Positions 36,857 through 44,934 of a DNA stretch of 64,000 bases are shown piece by piece. Within the stretch, counting starts at the first letter, position 1, and each line of letters opens with the position of its first letter. Origin of the DNA: Strobilurus pachycystidiatus (Eukaryota > Basidiomycota > Agaricomycetes > Agaricales > Physalacriaceae); the NCBI GenBank assembly GCA_019915135.1, contig JAHLMK010000005.1:1860001-1924000 (forward strand). The letters are read 5' to 3'. The notes beneath the pieces were generated by a model. The model made no database searches. It was given only the letters and a program-made list of their open reading frames with translations, and was not told the DNA's origin. Both the position numbers and the translations under genes were made by a program.

Positions 36857-36874
36857 TGGAGCCCACCGCGAGGG
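36857..36874 (+). other. Putative primer binding site
   Basis: Six bases after the 5' LTR the sequence TGGAGCCCACCGCGAGGG starts with TGG, the complement of a tRNA 3' CCA, at the position where Ty3/gypsy elements hold their minus-strand primer site. I could not match it to a particular tRNA. It does not match the tRNA-like sequences carried inside this element. Confidence 0.45.
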
Positions 36875-36901
36875 GGTCCTATATTTTGATCAACCAAATC
36901 G

Positions 36902-38653
36902 GTGGTCTTTATATCCAAAAACGTTGCTAAATACACCCGAAGTCAACTAGACGCAAACCCGGAAACACCACCGGTTGCTAGTGGATCTCGAATTGCTCCT
37001 GAAGAATCTGAACTACAAAGTGTCCAAGTAGGAACTAGAAGTTTAAGAAAGAACAGACCACGAGTAGGAGCCCTATTCAACGATCAACCAGAAAAAGTAC
37101 GGGAAAAAGTTCGCAGATTAGCTGAACATCCCCCGCCAATTCGAAGAAGATTAGCTCCTAGAAAGAGTTATTCTGATCTTGAACAATCCGAACTCGAATT
37201 CCTACTTTTAAGCCGAGCCTTAGAAAACTACCAAGATCTTTTAAACATTCCTACGTTTATACCTCCAAGAATGACTACTGTTCGAGCGCTAGTCATCGAT
37301 GAATTTCCTTCTCTGAAGTGGAGAGAAGACATAAAAGACAAAAAGATACCCAAGTATGGCACCAGCAATGCGCCAAACTTCAATGGAAAATCGGAAAACA
37401 TAGCCGATTTTCTAAGGGTGATTGAACAAATCATTGGCGAGTCTGGTATTACGGATGAAGGCACGATGATTGAAATCGCGTGTAACTTTGTGCCAGAAAC
37501 CATTCGAGACCAATGGTTAAATATGCCTACTTTCATTAGAGGAGAGTGGAAAGAATTCAAGTCGGCTTTGTTGTCTAGCTATAACAGAGGCAAAGATGAC
37601 ACCAAGTATTCTCTAGACGATCTAGAGGATGCCATTGTCAAATTCGAAAAACGGCCTGTTGACCACAAAGACAGGTGGAATGTTTTTCAAAGAGAAGTAC
37701 TGCACATATTGCGGTACTTAGTTAAGAAGGGTGAAATCACGGACAAGAAAGCCGTGGAAAGAATCCAAGACTGTGTAACAAATGCAGTTTGGGCCAGTAC
37801 TACTGGTCATTTAAGAACCAACAAACCGGCAGCAACAACGGTGTCGGATTGGTACAACAACATCACCAATGTTGTAGGCGCTATTACCAGCGTGTTGGAA
37901 GAAACGGCAGTCTATAGGACCAAAGGGTCCCACAAGACAGAAACCGGTACTTCAAGAGTCAAGACTGAAGATTTGACGGATACCAATAGTGCACTCAATG
38001 CACTAAGGGATATCCTGATACAATCAGAAAAAGCTAGAGAAAAAGATCGAGTAGAGATGGCGCGCGAGAAGGAAGAAAATCAAAAGAATCATCAACGATT
38101 CCTTGATACAATCAACGCTTCCTTGTTGAATGCGAGAACAATGAATTACCAAGATACCAATTCGATCTCGAATTTTGTTCAATCGGCACCTATCACTGTT
38201 CAACCGCCTATGGGTACGAACAGATCCAACCAGATACCCTATACGGGAGGGAACACTGCAAATCCGACTCGAATTTTGCAGAACCCTAACCGTCTGGTAC
38301 CAGCTGGTCAAACTACGTCGTATTCACAACCCGGGCGCTGCTTTTTCTGTGAAGAACCTGGTCATATGCGTGATCAGTGTAAGAAAAGATTTGACTTGCA
38401 AACGGAAGGTTGGCTAGTGATTACGGAAGCCAACTGGGACTTTTTCAACAATGGCCTTCCGATTTTAAGAAAGGAAAGGGCTGGTGGAAAGTCACCTTTG
38501 CAACAGGTTCTTAAGTACAAAGAAGATAGTCTTCGAGAAGTTAAAGCGCAAACCACTATTGGGCAAACGGATGACTTCGCACCAGAAGACATGCGTTTGG
38601 ATACCTCGTATGCAAATACTATGGTACCTCACAATCAAGGGGGTTTCAACTGA
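36902..38653 (+). CDS. gag: Gag polyprotein with CCHC zinc knuckle
   Basis: Capsid/nucleocapsid precursor. The frame is open from 36890, just after a TGA, to the TGA at 38651-38653 (about 583 codons). The first ATG is not until 37271, yet the upstream ~120 codons read as protein (VREKVRRLAEHPPPIRRRLA). Translation therefore starts at a non-AUG codon, on a spliced leader, or at 37271. The central region (about residues 165-330; FNGKSENIADFLRVIEQIIG, then WKEFKSALLSSYNRGKD) is Retrotrans_gag-like. The nucleocapsid knuckle CFFCEEPGHMRDQC near residue 480 has the full C-x2-C-x4-H-x4-C spacing. The last codons overlap the protease frame and contain the slippery heptamer GGGTTTC (38641-38647). Confidence 0.85.
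   Translation: MVFISKNVAKYTRSQLDANPETPPVASGSRIAPEESELQSVQVGTRSLRKNRPRVGALFNDQPEKVREKVRRLAEHPPPIRRRLAPRKSYSDLEQSELEFLLLSRALENYQDLLNIPTFIPPRMTTVRALVIDEFPSLKWREDIKDKKIPKYGTSNAPNFNGKSENIADFLRVIEQIIGESGITDEGTMIEIACNFVPETIRDQWLNMPTFIRGEWKEFKSALLSSYNRGKDDTKYSLDDLEDAIVKFEKRPVDHKDRWNVFQREVLHILRYLVKKGEITDKKAVERIQDCVTNAVWASTTGHLRTNKPAATTVSDWYNNITNVVGAITSVLEETAVYRTKGSHKTETGTSRVKTEDLTDTNSALNALRDILIQSEKAREKDRVEMAREKEENQKNHQRFLDTINASLLNARTMNYQDTNSISNFVQSAPITVQPPMGTNRSNQIPYTGGNTANPTRILQNPNRLVPAGQTTSYSQPGRCFFCEEPGHMRDQCKKRFDLQTEGWLVITEANWDFFNNGLPILRKERAGGKSPLQQVLKYKEDSLREVKAQTTIGQTDDFAPEDMRLDTSYANTMVPHNQGGFN
38641..38647 (+). promoter_or_regulatory. Gag/Pro -1 frameshift slippery heptamer GGGTTTC
   Basis: In the gag frame it reads G-GGT-TTC, the exact X-XXY-YYZ phase, four bases before the gag TGA. 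The protease frame is open from 38575, so a -1 slip here continues into protease. A 7-bp stem can form downstream between TGAGCTT (38651-38657) and AAGCTCA (38691-38697), with an inner AGATAC/GTATCT mini-palindrome. The 3-nt spacer is short for a stimulatory structure. Confidence 0.7.
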
Positions 38654-39798
38654 GCTTGATGAAGGAAGAAGATACAGTATCTTTACCGGAAAGCTCATAC
38701 GCTGTTAATACTCGAAGTCAGAATAAGAATCAGAACGGTTTACAATTCGAAACCAAAATGCCTAAGACTACAGTACCGACTAAGACGGTATGGCCAAGAC
38801 AGAGGGTCACGGTAGAAATACCAAAGCGACCTACTACAACAGTTCAACCTAAGCAAGTTAGCTTTGAAGATAAAGGTGAAGAAGACAGTTCATCTGACGA
38901 AGAGTCAGAAGGTGGGGAAGTTGAAAAGCAAGTAAAAGACGCTGCTAATCAACCAGAACCGAAAATCGAACTCGATTTACCTAAATCTTCCACGGTAGAT
39001 TCAACTCTACCTAAAATAGAAAAGTTCAAGTCGTACAAAAGAAAATCGGAAATCGATTTGCTTCTTGAAGAAAATCCTCAATGGAAAGAAGCTTGGAAGG
39101 AACTTTTACCAGAGAAGTTACTTGCAACTAACATTGAGTGGCGAAAGAACCTAGAGAAATTGTTAAAGACAAGGAATGTTAAGACTACCTCTAAGCATGT
39201 CTATTCGATTTCACAAATCGAGTCTGAAGAGGTCCCTAAAGGGTCAATAGTCGTACAAGATCCTATAGAACAATTTTTCAACACGACGCAATTTCAAGGA
39301 CCATACCATGTCTCTAAGTTGTACATGGCACCAGAAAGTGTAGACCTCAGAACCCTATGGTTAAGAATCAACCATGGAAATCGAAAAGAGTGTCTCCTAG
39401 ACGGGGGATCACAGATTGCCTCGATGTCTCTCAAGACAGCATTTGAGCTCGGTTTAGCGTACGACCCAAGTTTTAAGATCACTATGGAAAGTGCAGATAA
39501 AGGAAGAACGGTAACATTAGGCTTAGCGCGAAATGTACCGGTAAACTGTGAAGGAATCGTGTATTACCTTCAGTTTCACATTCTACAAGATCCTGCCTAT
39601 GACATTCTACTGGGTAGACCGTTTGAGACTGTGTCTCAAGCAAGCCTACAAACGTCGGCGGCCGGTCTAACCACAGTAACTGTTGTAGACCCAGGGAATG
39701 GCCAAAGAATGACTTTACCCACTTATGCAAGGGGTCAGATACCAAGTCATCAAACTAAGGCTGAACCCGTGGGTTTTCACCCAAACTCGAGGACTTGA
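38641..39798 (+). CDS. pro: Retroviral-type aspartic protease (Pro frame)
   Basis: Processes the Gag-Pro-Pol polyproteins. The frame is shifted -1 from gag, overlaps it for about 79 nt, and ends at TGA 39796-39798. The first ATG is at 38659, so independent initiation is a possible alternative to frameshifting. The N-terminal ~220 residues are a charged, disordered linker. The protease core lies at about residues 245-335: ECLLDGGSQIASMSLKTAFE holds the active-site turn and ends with YDILLGRP, the usual flap-side ILG motif. The active-site triplet is D-G-G rather than the common D-S/T-G. The C-terminus reads EPVGFHPNSRT before the stop. Confidence 0.8.
   Translation, partial: GFQLSLMKEEDTVSLPESSYAVNTRSQNKNQNGLQFETKMPKTTVPTKTVWPRQRVTVEIPKRPTTTVQPKQVSFEDKGEEDSSSDEESEGGEVEKQVKDAANQPEPKIELDLPKSSTVDSTLPKIEKFKSYKRKSEIDLLLEENPQWKEAWKELLPEKLLATNIEWRKNLEKLLKTRNVKTTSKHVYSISQIESEEVPKGSIVVQDPIEQFFNTTQFQGPYHVSKLYMAPESVDLRTLWLRINHGNRKECLLDGGSQIASMSLKTAFELGLAYDPSFKITMESADKGRTVTLGLARNVPVNCEGIVYYLQFHILQDPAYDILLGRPFETVSQASLQTSAAGLTTVTVVDPGNGQRMTLPTYARGQIPSHQTKAEPVGFHPNSRT
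39771..39777 (+). promoter_or_regulatory. Pro/Pol -1 frameshift slippery heptamer GGGTTTT
   Basis: In the protease frame it reads G-GGT-TTT, again the exact X-XXY-YYZ phase, 18 bases before the protease stop. The pol frame is open from this point (GFSPKLEDLNEYQG). A bulged stem CCAAACTC (39781-39788) with GAGTTGG (39813-39819) starts 3 nt downstream, the same spacing as at the first site. Confidence 0.7.
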
Positions 39799-42700
39799 AC
39801 GAATATCAAGGAGAGTTGGCATTGGTGATTGAGAAGGGTCTGAATGGTGAAATCAAGATTAAGCAAACGTATGTTCCAAATGGTGGGCAGGACACGTTTG
39901 ACCCAGAAGCAATAACTAGTCTGTACCTTCGAAAATCCTCGGATAGAGTGAATCAACTAGTAAAACCAATTCGAAATCAGTATCGATTTATGAAACAAGG
40001 AGTGGAACCGTTCATGGTAACACCACCTAGTAAATCGAATTCGATTTTCCCTACTAAAGAAGTATTTGGTTTTAAGAAGTTGTTCGATATTCGAAAAGAG
40101 AAATTCGACTTGGATTTGCCAGAAATCAAAGCCATGTCTACCATGGACATGTTTTATGGCGTACCTAATGGACTAGAAGAAGTGTTCAGTAATTTCAAGG
40201 TATCAATGCCTATAGATTATGTTGGACAAGCAAGAAAGGAATTCCTTTCGAATATCAAGGAAGAAAGAAGTAGTCGGGGAGTATTTGCTACGAAGAAATA
40301 TAAACCCGTACACTTGAAGACCAAGGCTCACTTAGGAACCTTACCAGAAGAATTTCGGATTCAACGACATATTGTAGGAGATCCCTTAAAAGATATGCCT
40401 CAGTTATCGGAAAATCCGCCCGAATTTGTACCAACTGGACGCTATACAGCGGAACGTAGGGAACAGATTCAAGATGACCATACTGGAGATTTCCTATGGC
40501 CGGAAGAACGGAAACTGTTGGACCATTTTATGTGTCTACAGAATGAAGGATTTGCTTGGGATGAAACAGAAAAGGGGAAATTCAGAGAGGATTTCTTCCC
40601 GCCTGTTGATATGCCAGTAATACCTCATACTCCTTGGGTGTTAAAGAACATACCTATACCGCCAGGAATCTATGAAGAAGTATGCAAGATCATAAAACAC
40701 AAAATCGATTCGGGAGTATACGAGCCTTCGAACTCGTCGTATAGAAGTCGATGGTTTTGTGTTGTCAAGAAAGATGGAAAGAAACTGAGATTAGTCCATA
40801 GTCTGGAACCGTTGAACGCGGTTACCATTGCTCACTCAGGTCTACCTCCAGCCACTGAAGAATTAGCAGAGGCTTTTGCGGGTTTGTCTTGCGGAGGGAC
40901 ATTAGATTTGTATGTAGGATACGATGAAAGAATGTTGGCCACTAGCAGTCGCGATATGACTACATTTTCTACACCGTATGGAGCATTAAGACTAAGAACC
41001 TTGCCTATGGGATGGACCAATTCGGTTCCGATTTTCCATGACGATGTAACTTACATCTTAAGAGACGAGATACCAGCTTTTACACGACCTTATATTGACA
41101 ATGTGCCAGTAAAAGGACCAAGTAGCAGGTATCAACAAGCAGATGGTACTTACGAAACCCTCAAATCGAACCCGAAAATCCGCCGGTTCATTTGGGAACA
41201 CTTTTGTAACATGAATCGTATTGTCCAGCGTATGAAATATGCTGGAGGTACTTTTTCAGGTTTGAAAGCGGTTATCTGTGCTGAAGAAATCACTGTAGTT
41301 GGACATGTATGTACATACTATGGAAGAAAACCAGCGGAAGAAAGAGTAAAGGTCATTTCAGACTGGCCCGCTTGTCAATCGCTTACTGAAGTACGATCGT
41401 TCTTAGGAACGGCTGGAATCTTTAGGGCGTTTGTTAAGGATTACTCTAAGAAAGCTCGACCGTTGACTTATTTGACTAAGAAGATCATACCCTTTAAGTG
41501 GGGAGATGAAGAACAAGCAAGTATGGACGAGTTAAAAAGAGCAATAGAGACTTGCCCCATGTTAAAACCTTTAAGATATGACTGGGATACTCCAATCATT
41601 CTATCTGTGGATACTTCATATCAAGCAGTAGGGTTTTATCTGTCGCAATTCGATCCCGAAGAACCTAAGAAGCAGTACTTTGCGAAATTCATGTCGATTA
41701 CCTTGAATGAGCGAGAAGCTAGATATTCGCAAGCGAAAAGAGAATTGTTTGGCTTGTATCGGGCTTTGATGCACTGCAAATATTACTTGCTAGGATGTCG
41801 AAAGCTGAAAATCGAAGTGGATGCCAAATACATTAAAGGAATGTTGTCGAACGTTGACTCATTGGCGAATGCTAATTTACAACGTTGGGCAGAAGAAATT
41901 TTGATGTATCACTTTACCTTAGTACATGTGCCAGGTAAAGTACATGGTCCAGACGGTTTAAGCAGAAGACCCAGTTCAGAACTAGATATACAAGTTCCTA
42001 GACCAGATATTGATGAAGAAGAAGATGTTCTTCATATGTTTGAGTACGAAGAACCTGAAGACATAGAACTGAAAGATAAACCGGAACCGTTCGATTCATT
42101 CAAAGATTTGATTGATAATCGAAAAGGTTTTGCTCAGACAATTGTAAATTCGAGCTCGGTTTTCTGGCCTGGCAAGTATAAAGAACAAAGAGACTTAGCT
42201 CTTAGCGGAGCAGTTTCGATTGAAGAACTAGAAGGATGGCTAGCAATGGATGAATTCCCAGCGTTACCTCGCAGTAAACGAGAAACTAACTGGGAGCTTC
42301 TTTTGCCTTATATGCAAGATTATATACTTGATCCTGAGAAGGAATTTGTGTCGCTAACGGAATCAGAAGTAACCCAATTACAAGAGTGGAGCAAAGATTT
42401 CTTTATCCGACATGAAAAGCTATATAAGAAAGATAAGGATGGAGCACATAAGAGAGTAATACAAAAATCGAGTCGATTTGCTATTGTAAAACGACTGCAT
42501 GACTCGAATGGACATAAAGGCCAATACTCAGTGCTTCAGCTAGTCAAGAAGAGATTTTGGTGGCCTGGATTGGACACTGATATCAAATGGTATACGAAGA
42601 CTTGCATACTATGCCAGAAGAGACAAAAGACCCTTATAAGGACCGAACCTGTGATTACTTCAACACCTGGTATATTCGAGCGAGCCTATATTGACACGTT

Positions 42701-43679
42701 TCGAATGCCAAAATCGGGTTTGAGTTCCTCAAAGGTTGATAAATACAAAGACTATAACGCAGTAACCGTAGCAAGGTGTGGACTCACTGGATGGCCAGAA
42801 GCTCGAGCGTTGAAGGTAGAAAACTCAGAAACGCTAGGTGAATGGATATTCGAAGACATACTATGCAGATGGGGTTGTCTTAAGGAAATCGTAACCGATA
42901 ATGGTCCAGCGATCCTAAAAGCTATACGTTATATTGAAGATAAGTATGGTATAAAGGGTATTGCAATCACGCCGTACAACAAGACGGCTAACGGAAAAGT
43001 AGAAAGAGGACATTGGGATATCAGACAGTCACTATTCAAAGTTTGCAAAGGCAATCCTGAACAATGGCCGCAATTCCTCCATGAAATTCTTTGGGCTGAA
43101 AGAATCACAGTCAAAAGATCCATAGGAACGTCCCCCTTTTACGCTGTAACAGGTTGCGATCCCATTCTACCATTAGATTTGGAAGAAGTAACTTGGTTAG
43201 TGGATACACCAGATAAAATCGTATCGACATCCGATTTACTAGCTTATCGAGCAAAACAGCTCATCAAGCACAAGGAAGATGTAAAAGAAATGAAGAAGCG
43301 AGTTACCCTCAACAAGAAGAAAGCAGCTTCGAAATTCATGGATGATTTTGTCAATAGCATTCCTCGTTATCAATTCGATACTGGAGATTTGGTATTGGTA
43401 AGAAACACTAGAATTGAGAAGGAAATGAACGCAAAGTTCAAAGAAAGGTTCATGGGACCATATGCTGTAGTGGCAAGAACTACTGCAAATAATTACATCT
43501 TGTGCGAACTAGATGGCACTGTATTGAAAGACAAAATCGCTCAATTTAGGGTCATACCGTTCTACTCAAGAAAAGAACCTATTTTCTTGGGGCATAAATT
43601 CTTTGAAGCACTTAAGAGAATCAAGGAAGGCGCTAAGAAAATAGTAGATGACTTGTCAAAGATGGGTAGAAAAGATTAA
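39771..43679 (+). CDS. pol: Pol: reverse transcriptase, RNase H and integrase
   Basis: Read by -1 frameshift from protease; no ATG is needed. The RT domain (about 40,700-41,480) shows WFCVVKKDGKKLRLVHSLEP, LDLYVGYDERMLATSS, and the active-site loop RPYIDNVPVKGP (YIDN at 41091-41102), where YxDD is expected. RNase H follows (ILSVDTSYQAVGFYLSQ; AKRELFGLYRAL; LKIEVDAKY). Integrase: zinc-binding HDSNGH and CILCQ (about 42,500-42,620); catalytic YIDTF, TDNGP and KVERGHW supply D, D and E. A GPY/F-type motif FMGPYAVVARTT lies near the end. RT-RNH-IN order defines Ty3/gypsy. No chromodomain. About 1,300 aa, intact. Confidence 0.93.
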   Translation, partial: GFSPKLEDLNEYQGELALVIEKGLNGEIKIKQTYVPNGGQDTFDPEAITSLYLRKSSDRVNQLVKPIRNQYRFMKQGVEPFMVTPPSKSNSIFPTKEVFGFKKLFDIRKEKFDLDLPEIKAMSTMDMFYGVPNGLEEVFSNFKVSMPIDYVGQARKEFLSNIKEERSSRGVFATKKYKPVHLKTKAHLGTLPEEFRIQRHIVGDPLKDMPQLSENPPEFVPTGRYTAERREQIQDDHTGDFLWPEERKLLDHFMCLQNEGFAWDETEKGKFREDFFPPVDMPVIPHTPWVLKNIPIPPGIYEEVCKIIKHKIDSGVYEPSNSSYRSRWFCVVKKDGKKLRLVHSLEPLNAVTIAHSGLPPATEELAEAFAGLSCGGTLDLYVGYDERMLATSSRDMTTFSTPYGALRLRTLPMGWTNSVPIFHDDVTYILRDEIPAFTRPYIDNVPVKGPSSRYQQADGTYETLKSNPKIRRFIWEHFCNMNRIVQRMKYAGGTFSGLKAVICAEEITVVGHVCTYYGRKPAEERVKVISDWPACQSLTEVRSFLGTAGIFRAFVKDYSKKARPLTYLTKKIIPFKWGDEEQASMDELKRAIETCPMLKPLRYDWDTPIILSVDTSYQAVGFYLSQFDPEEPKKQYFAKFMSITLNEREARYSQAKRELFGLYRALMHCKYYLLGCRKLKIEVDAKYIKGMLSNVDSLANANLQRWAEEILMYHFTLVHVPGKVHGPDGLSRRPSSELDIQVPRPDIDEEEDVLHMFEYEEPEDIELKDKPEPFDSFKDLIDNRKGFAQTIVNSSSVFWPGKYKEQRDLALSGAVSIEELEGWLAMDEFPALPRSKRETNWELLLPYMQDYILDPEKEFVSLTESEVTQLQEWSKDFFIRHEKLYKKDKDGAHKRVIQKSSRFAIVKRLHDSNGHKGQYSVLQLVKKRFWWPGLDTDIKWYTKTCILCQKRQKTLIRTEPVITSTPGIFERAYIDTFRMPKSGLSSSKVDKYKDYNAVTVARCGLTGWPEARALKVENSETLGEWIFEDILCRWGCLKEIVTDNGPAILKAIRYIEDKYGIKGIAITPYNKTANGKVERGHWDIRQSLFKVCKGNPEQWPQFLHEILWAERITVKRSIGTSPFYAVTGCDPILPLDLEEVTWLVDTPDKIVSTSDLLAYRAKQLIKHKEDVKEMKKRVTLNKKKAASKFMDDFVNSIPRYQFDTGDLVLVRNTRIEKEMNAKFKERFMGPYAVVARTTANNYILCELDGTVLKDKIAQFRVIPFYSRKEPIFLGHKFFEALKRIKEGAKKIVDDLSKMGRKD

Positions 43680-43848
43680 GAAAGCAATTTGAATTCAATA
43701 TTGCTAAGAAGTCAAGAGTAGTGTAATCGGTCAGTGCTTGAGAAATTCGAGCTCGAATATGAAAATCAATTCGAGATCGAATAACTCTACAAACAGTGGT
43801 ACCGTATGCTACTAAGATAAAAAGACGACTTTAAGTCGGGGGCCCAAT

Positions 43849-43927
43849 GGTCATATTGGGAATCGAACCCAAGTCCCCCCTAGAATTCTAAGAGAATAGG
43901 GGGATGCGACCATTACACCATATGACC
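43849..43927 (-). tRNA. tRNA-Gln-like sequence 1 (possible intron or pseudogene)
   Basis: Read on the minus strand: perfect 7-bp acceptor stem GGTCATA/TATGACC, A box TGGTGTAATGG, perfect T arm TTGGG-TTCGATT-CCCAA with B box GGTTCGATTCC. The 5' half resembles eukaryotic tRNA-Gln (TATGGTGTAATGGT). The anticodon arm has a CCCCC/GGGGG stem but an enlarged loop of about 18 nt, so it would need an intron or is non-functional as a decoder. The pol III promoter boxes are intact. Amino-acid identity is inferred from the A-box region only. Confidence 0.6.
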
Positions 43928-44015
43928 TTAAAGTACAAGAAGGATTGGTGAATCCCCTGAGCCAAAATTCCATCGAAAAAGAAAAAGATCAGATGCCGAA
44001 GCCGCAAACTAAAGT

Positions 44016-44104
44016 GGCGTCACTTGGATTTGAACCAAGATCCCTCCTGGCAACACTGAAGCCTGGAATAATCGAGGAGGATGTTACCATTACACCATGA
44101 TGCC
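44016..44104 (-). tRNA. tRNA-Gln-like sequence 2 (possible intron or pseudogene)
   Basis: Minus strand: acceptor GGCATCA/TGACGCC with one mismatch, A box TGGTGTAATGG identical to copy 1, T arm CTTGG-TTCAAAT-CCAAG with full pairing and B box GGTTCAAATCC. The anticodon arm is CTCCT/AGGAG around a loop of about 26 nt. It starts about 90 bp from copy 1 in the same orientation. Confidence 0.55.
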
Positions 44105-44238
44105 TTAAGAATTTATGAAATGTCCGAGACCACAATGCTCCAGATATTACATGAAATCATAAGGTCCTGAGGATATTCGAACTCGAATAGGTGGTGCTGA
44201 ATTTCGATTAAAAAGGCGAAGACACAGTCAACTTATAG

Positions 44239-44310
44239 GGACATAAGTGGATTCGAACCAACTGAAATCTATCACAATAGATAGATGTGTTACCACTACA
44301 CAATATGGCC
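44239..44310 (-). tRNA. tRNA-Gln-like sequence 3 (72 nt)
   Basis: Minus strand: acceptor GGCCATA/TATGTCC with one mismatch, D arm GTG/CAC, A box TTGTGTAGTGG (one deviation), and B box GGTTCGAATCC perfect. It is tRNA-sized with no large insertion; the anticodon loop CTATTGTG (8 nt) contains TTG, the Gln anticodon, but is one base too long. It is the best tRNA-shaped copy by size, though its T-stem pairing is weaker. Confidence 0.55.
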
Positions 44311-44775
44311 GGTGGAAGATCATAAAACCACAGAGTCCCATGGAATTGTGAAGAAAAACAAAAAGTGGTATATGGACGTTTGTGGGTCCCAGATAAGAAA
44401 GAAAATCAACATAGATTAAATTCATGTTGAATTCGAGAGGTAATCAGACGACCAAATCGAAGTTGATTTGGTGAAAGTTGATTAAAGAGTAAGACTAGAT
44501 GGTGCGGACACCATCAAAAGAAAATAGAGGGGATATATATGGTGTATTAAACAGGAAAATTACAATAAATTTTTCGGATCTACTAGATCTGATGCGCCAA
44601 AAACCCCAAAATGAATAAATCTGGACCTCAGATCGGCTTAGGAACCGATACTGGTACCAGAGTAAGTAAGAAGCGCGAAGACAAACGTGCGTGGCGGACC
44701 TGATTACCAAATTGGGAAAGATTCAGGAACGTTGGCGCAGGGCGCACAGCAAAGATCAGCGTTTTCCAGAGTAAA

Positions 44776-44842
44776 AGAAATTCGAGTCAGAAGAAGTTGT
44801 GCTCGTCGGGTGCTCGGATTTATCGTTCAGAGGGGTATATAG
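44776..44842 (+). promoter_or_regulatory. Promoter of accessory gene 1, duplicated block plus TATA box
   Basis: A 43-bp block (44776-44818) starting AGAAATTCGAGTC and ending GTGCTCGGA is followed by TATATA at 44836, about 93 bp before the ATG. The same 43-bp block with about four changes stands upstream of accessory gene 2 (48390-48432) at the same distance from its TATA box, so the two genes have a common promoter origin. Confidence 0.6.
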
Positions 44843-44934
44843 GAAAGGACACCGAACTCGATTTGCTTCCTTTCCGTCCCCATATTTACGATTACCCGGG
44901 CTAGCTTGCACCACTTCGAACTCGAGTTTCATCA

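Larger units (their letters stand above)
43680..44775. other. Non-coding spacer after pol carrying the tRNA-like cluster
   Basis: About 1.1 kb without a protein-coding gene. Three tRNA-like sequences on the minus strand (43,849-44,310) are annotated separately. The rest is AT-rich with many TCGA-centred palindromes such as AATTCGAGCTCGAAT (43,745-43,759). Confidence 0.7.

Noticed and set aside
44228..44710. Possible envelope-like or extra ORFs after pol
   Set aside because: The frames are short and overlap tRNA-like sequences; no signal peptide plus membrane anchor architecture was found in the element.
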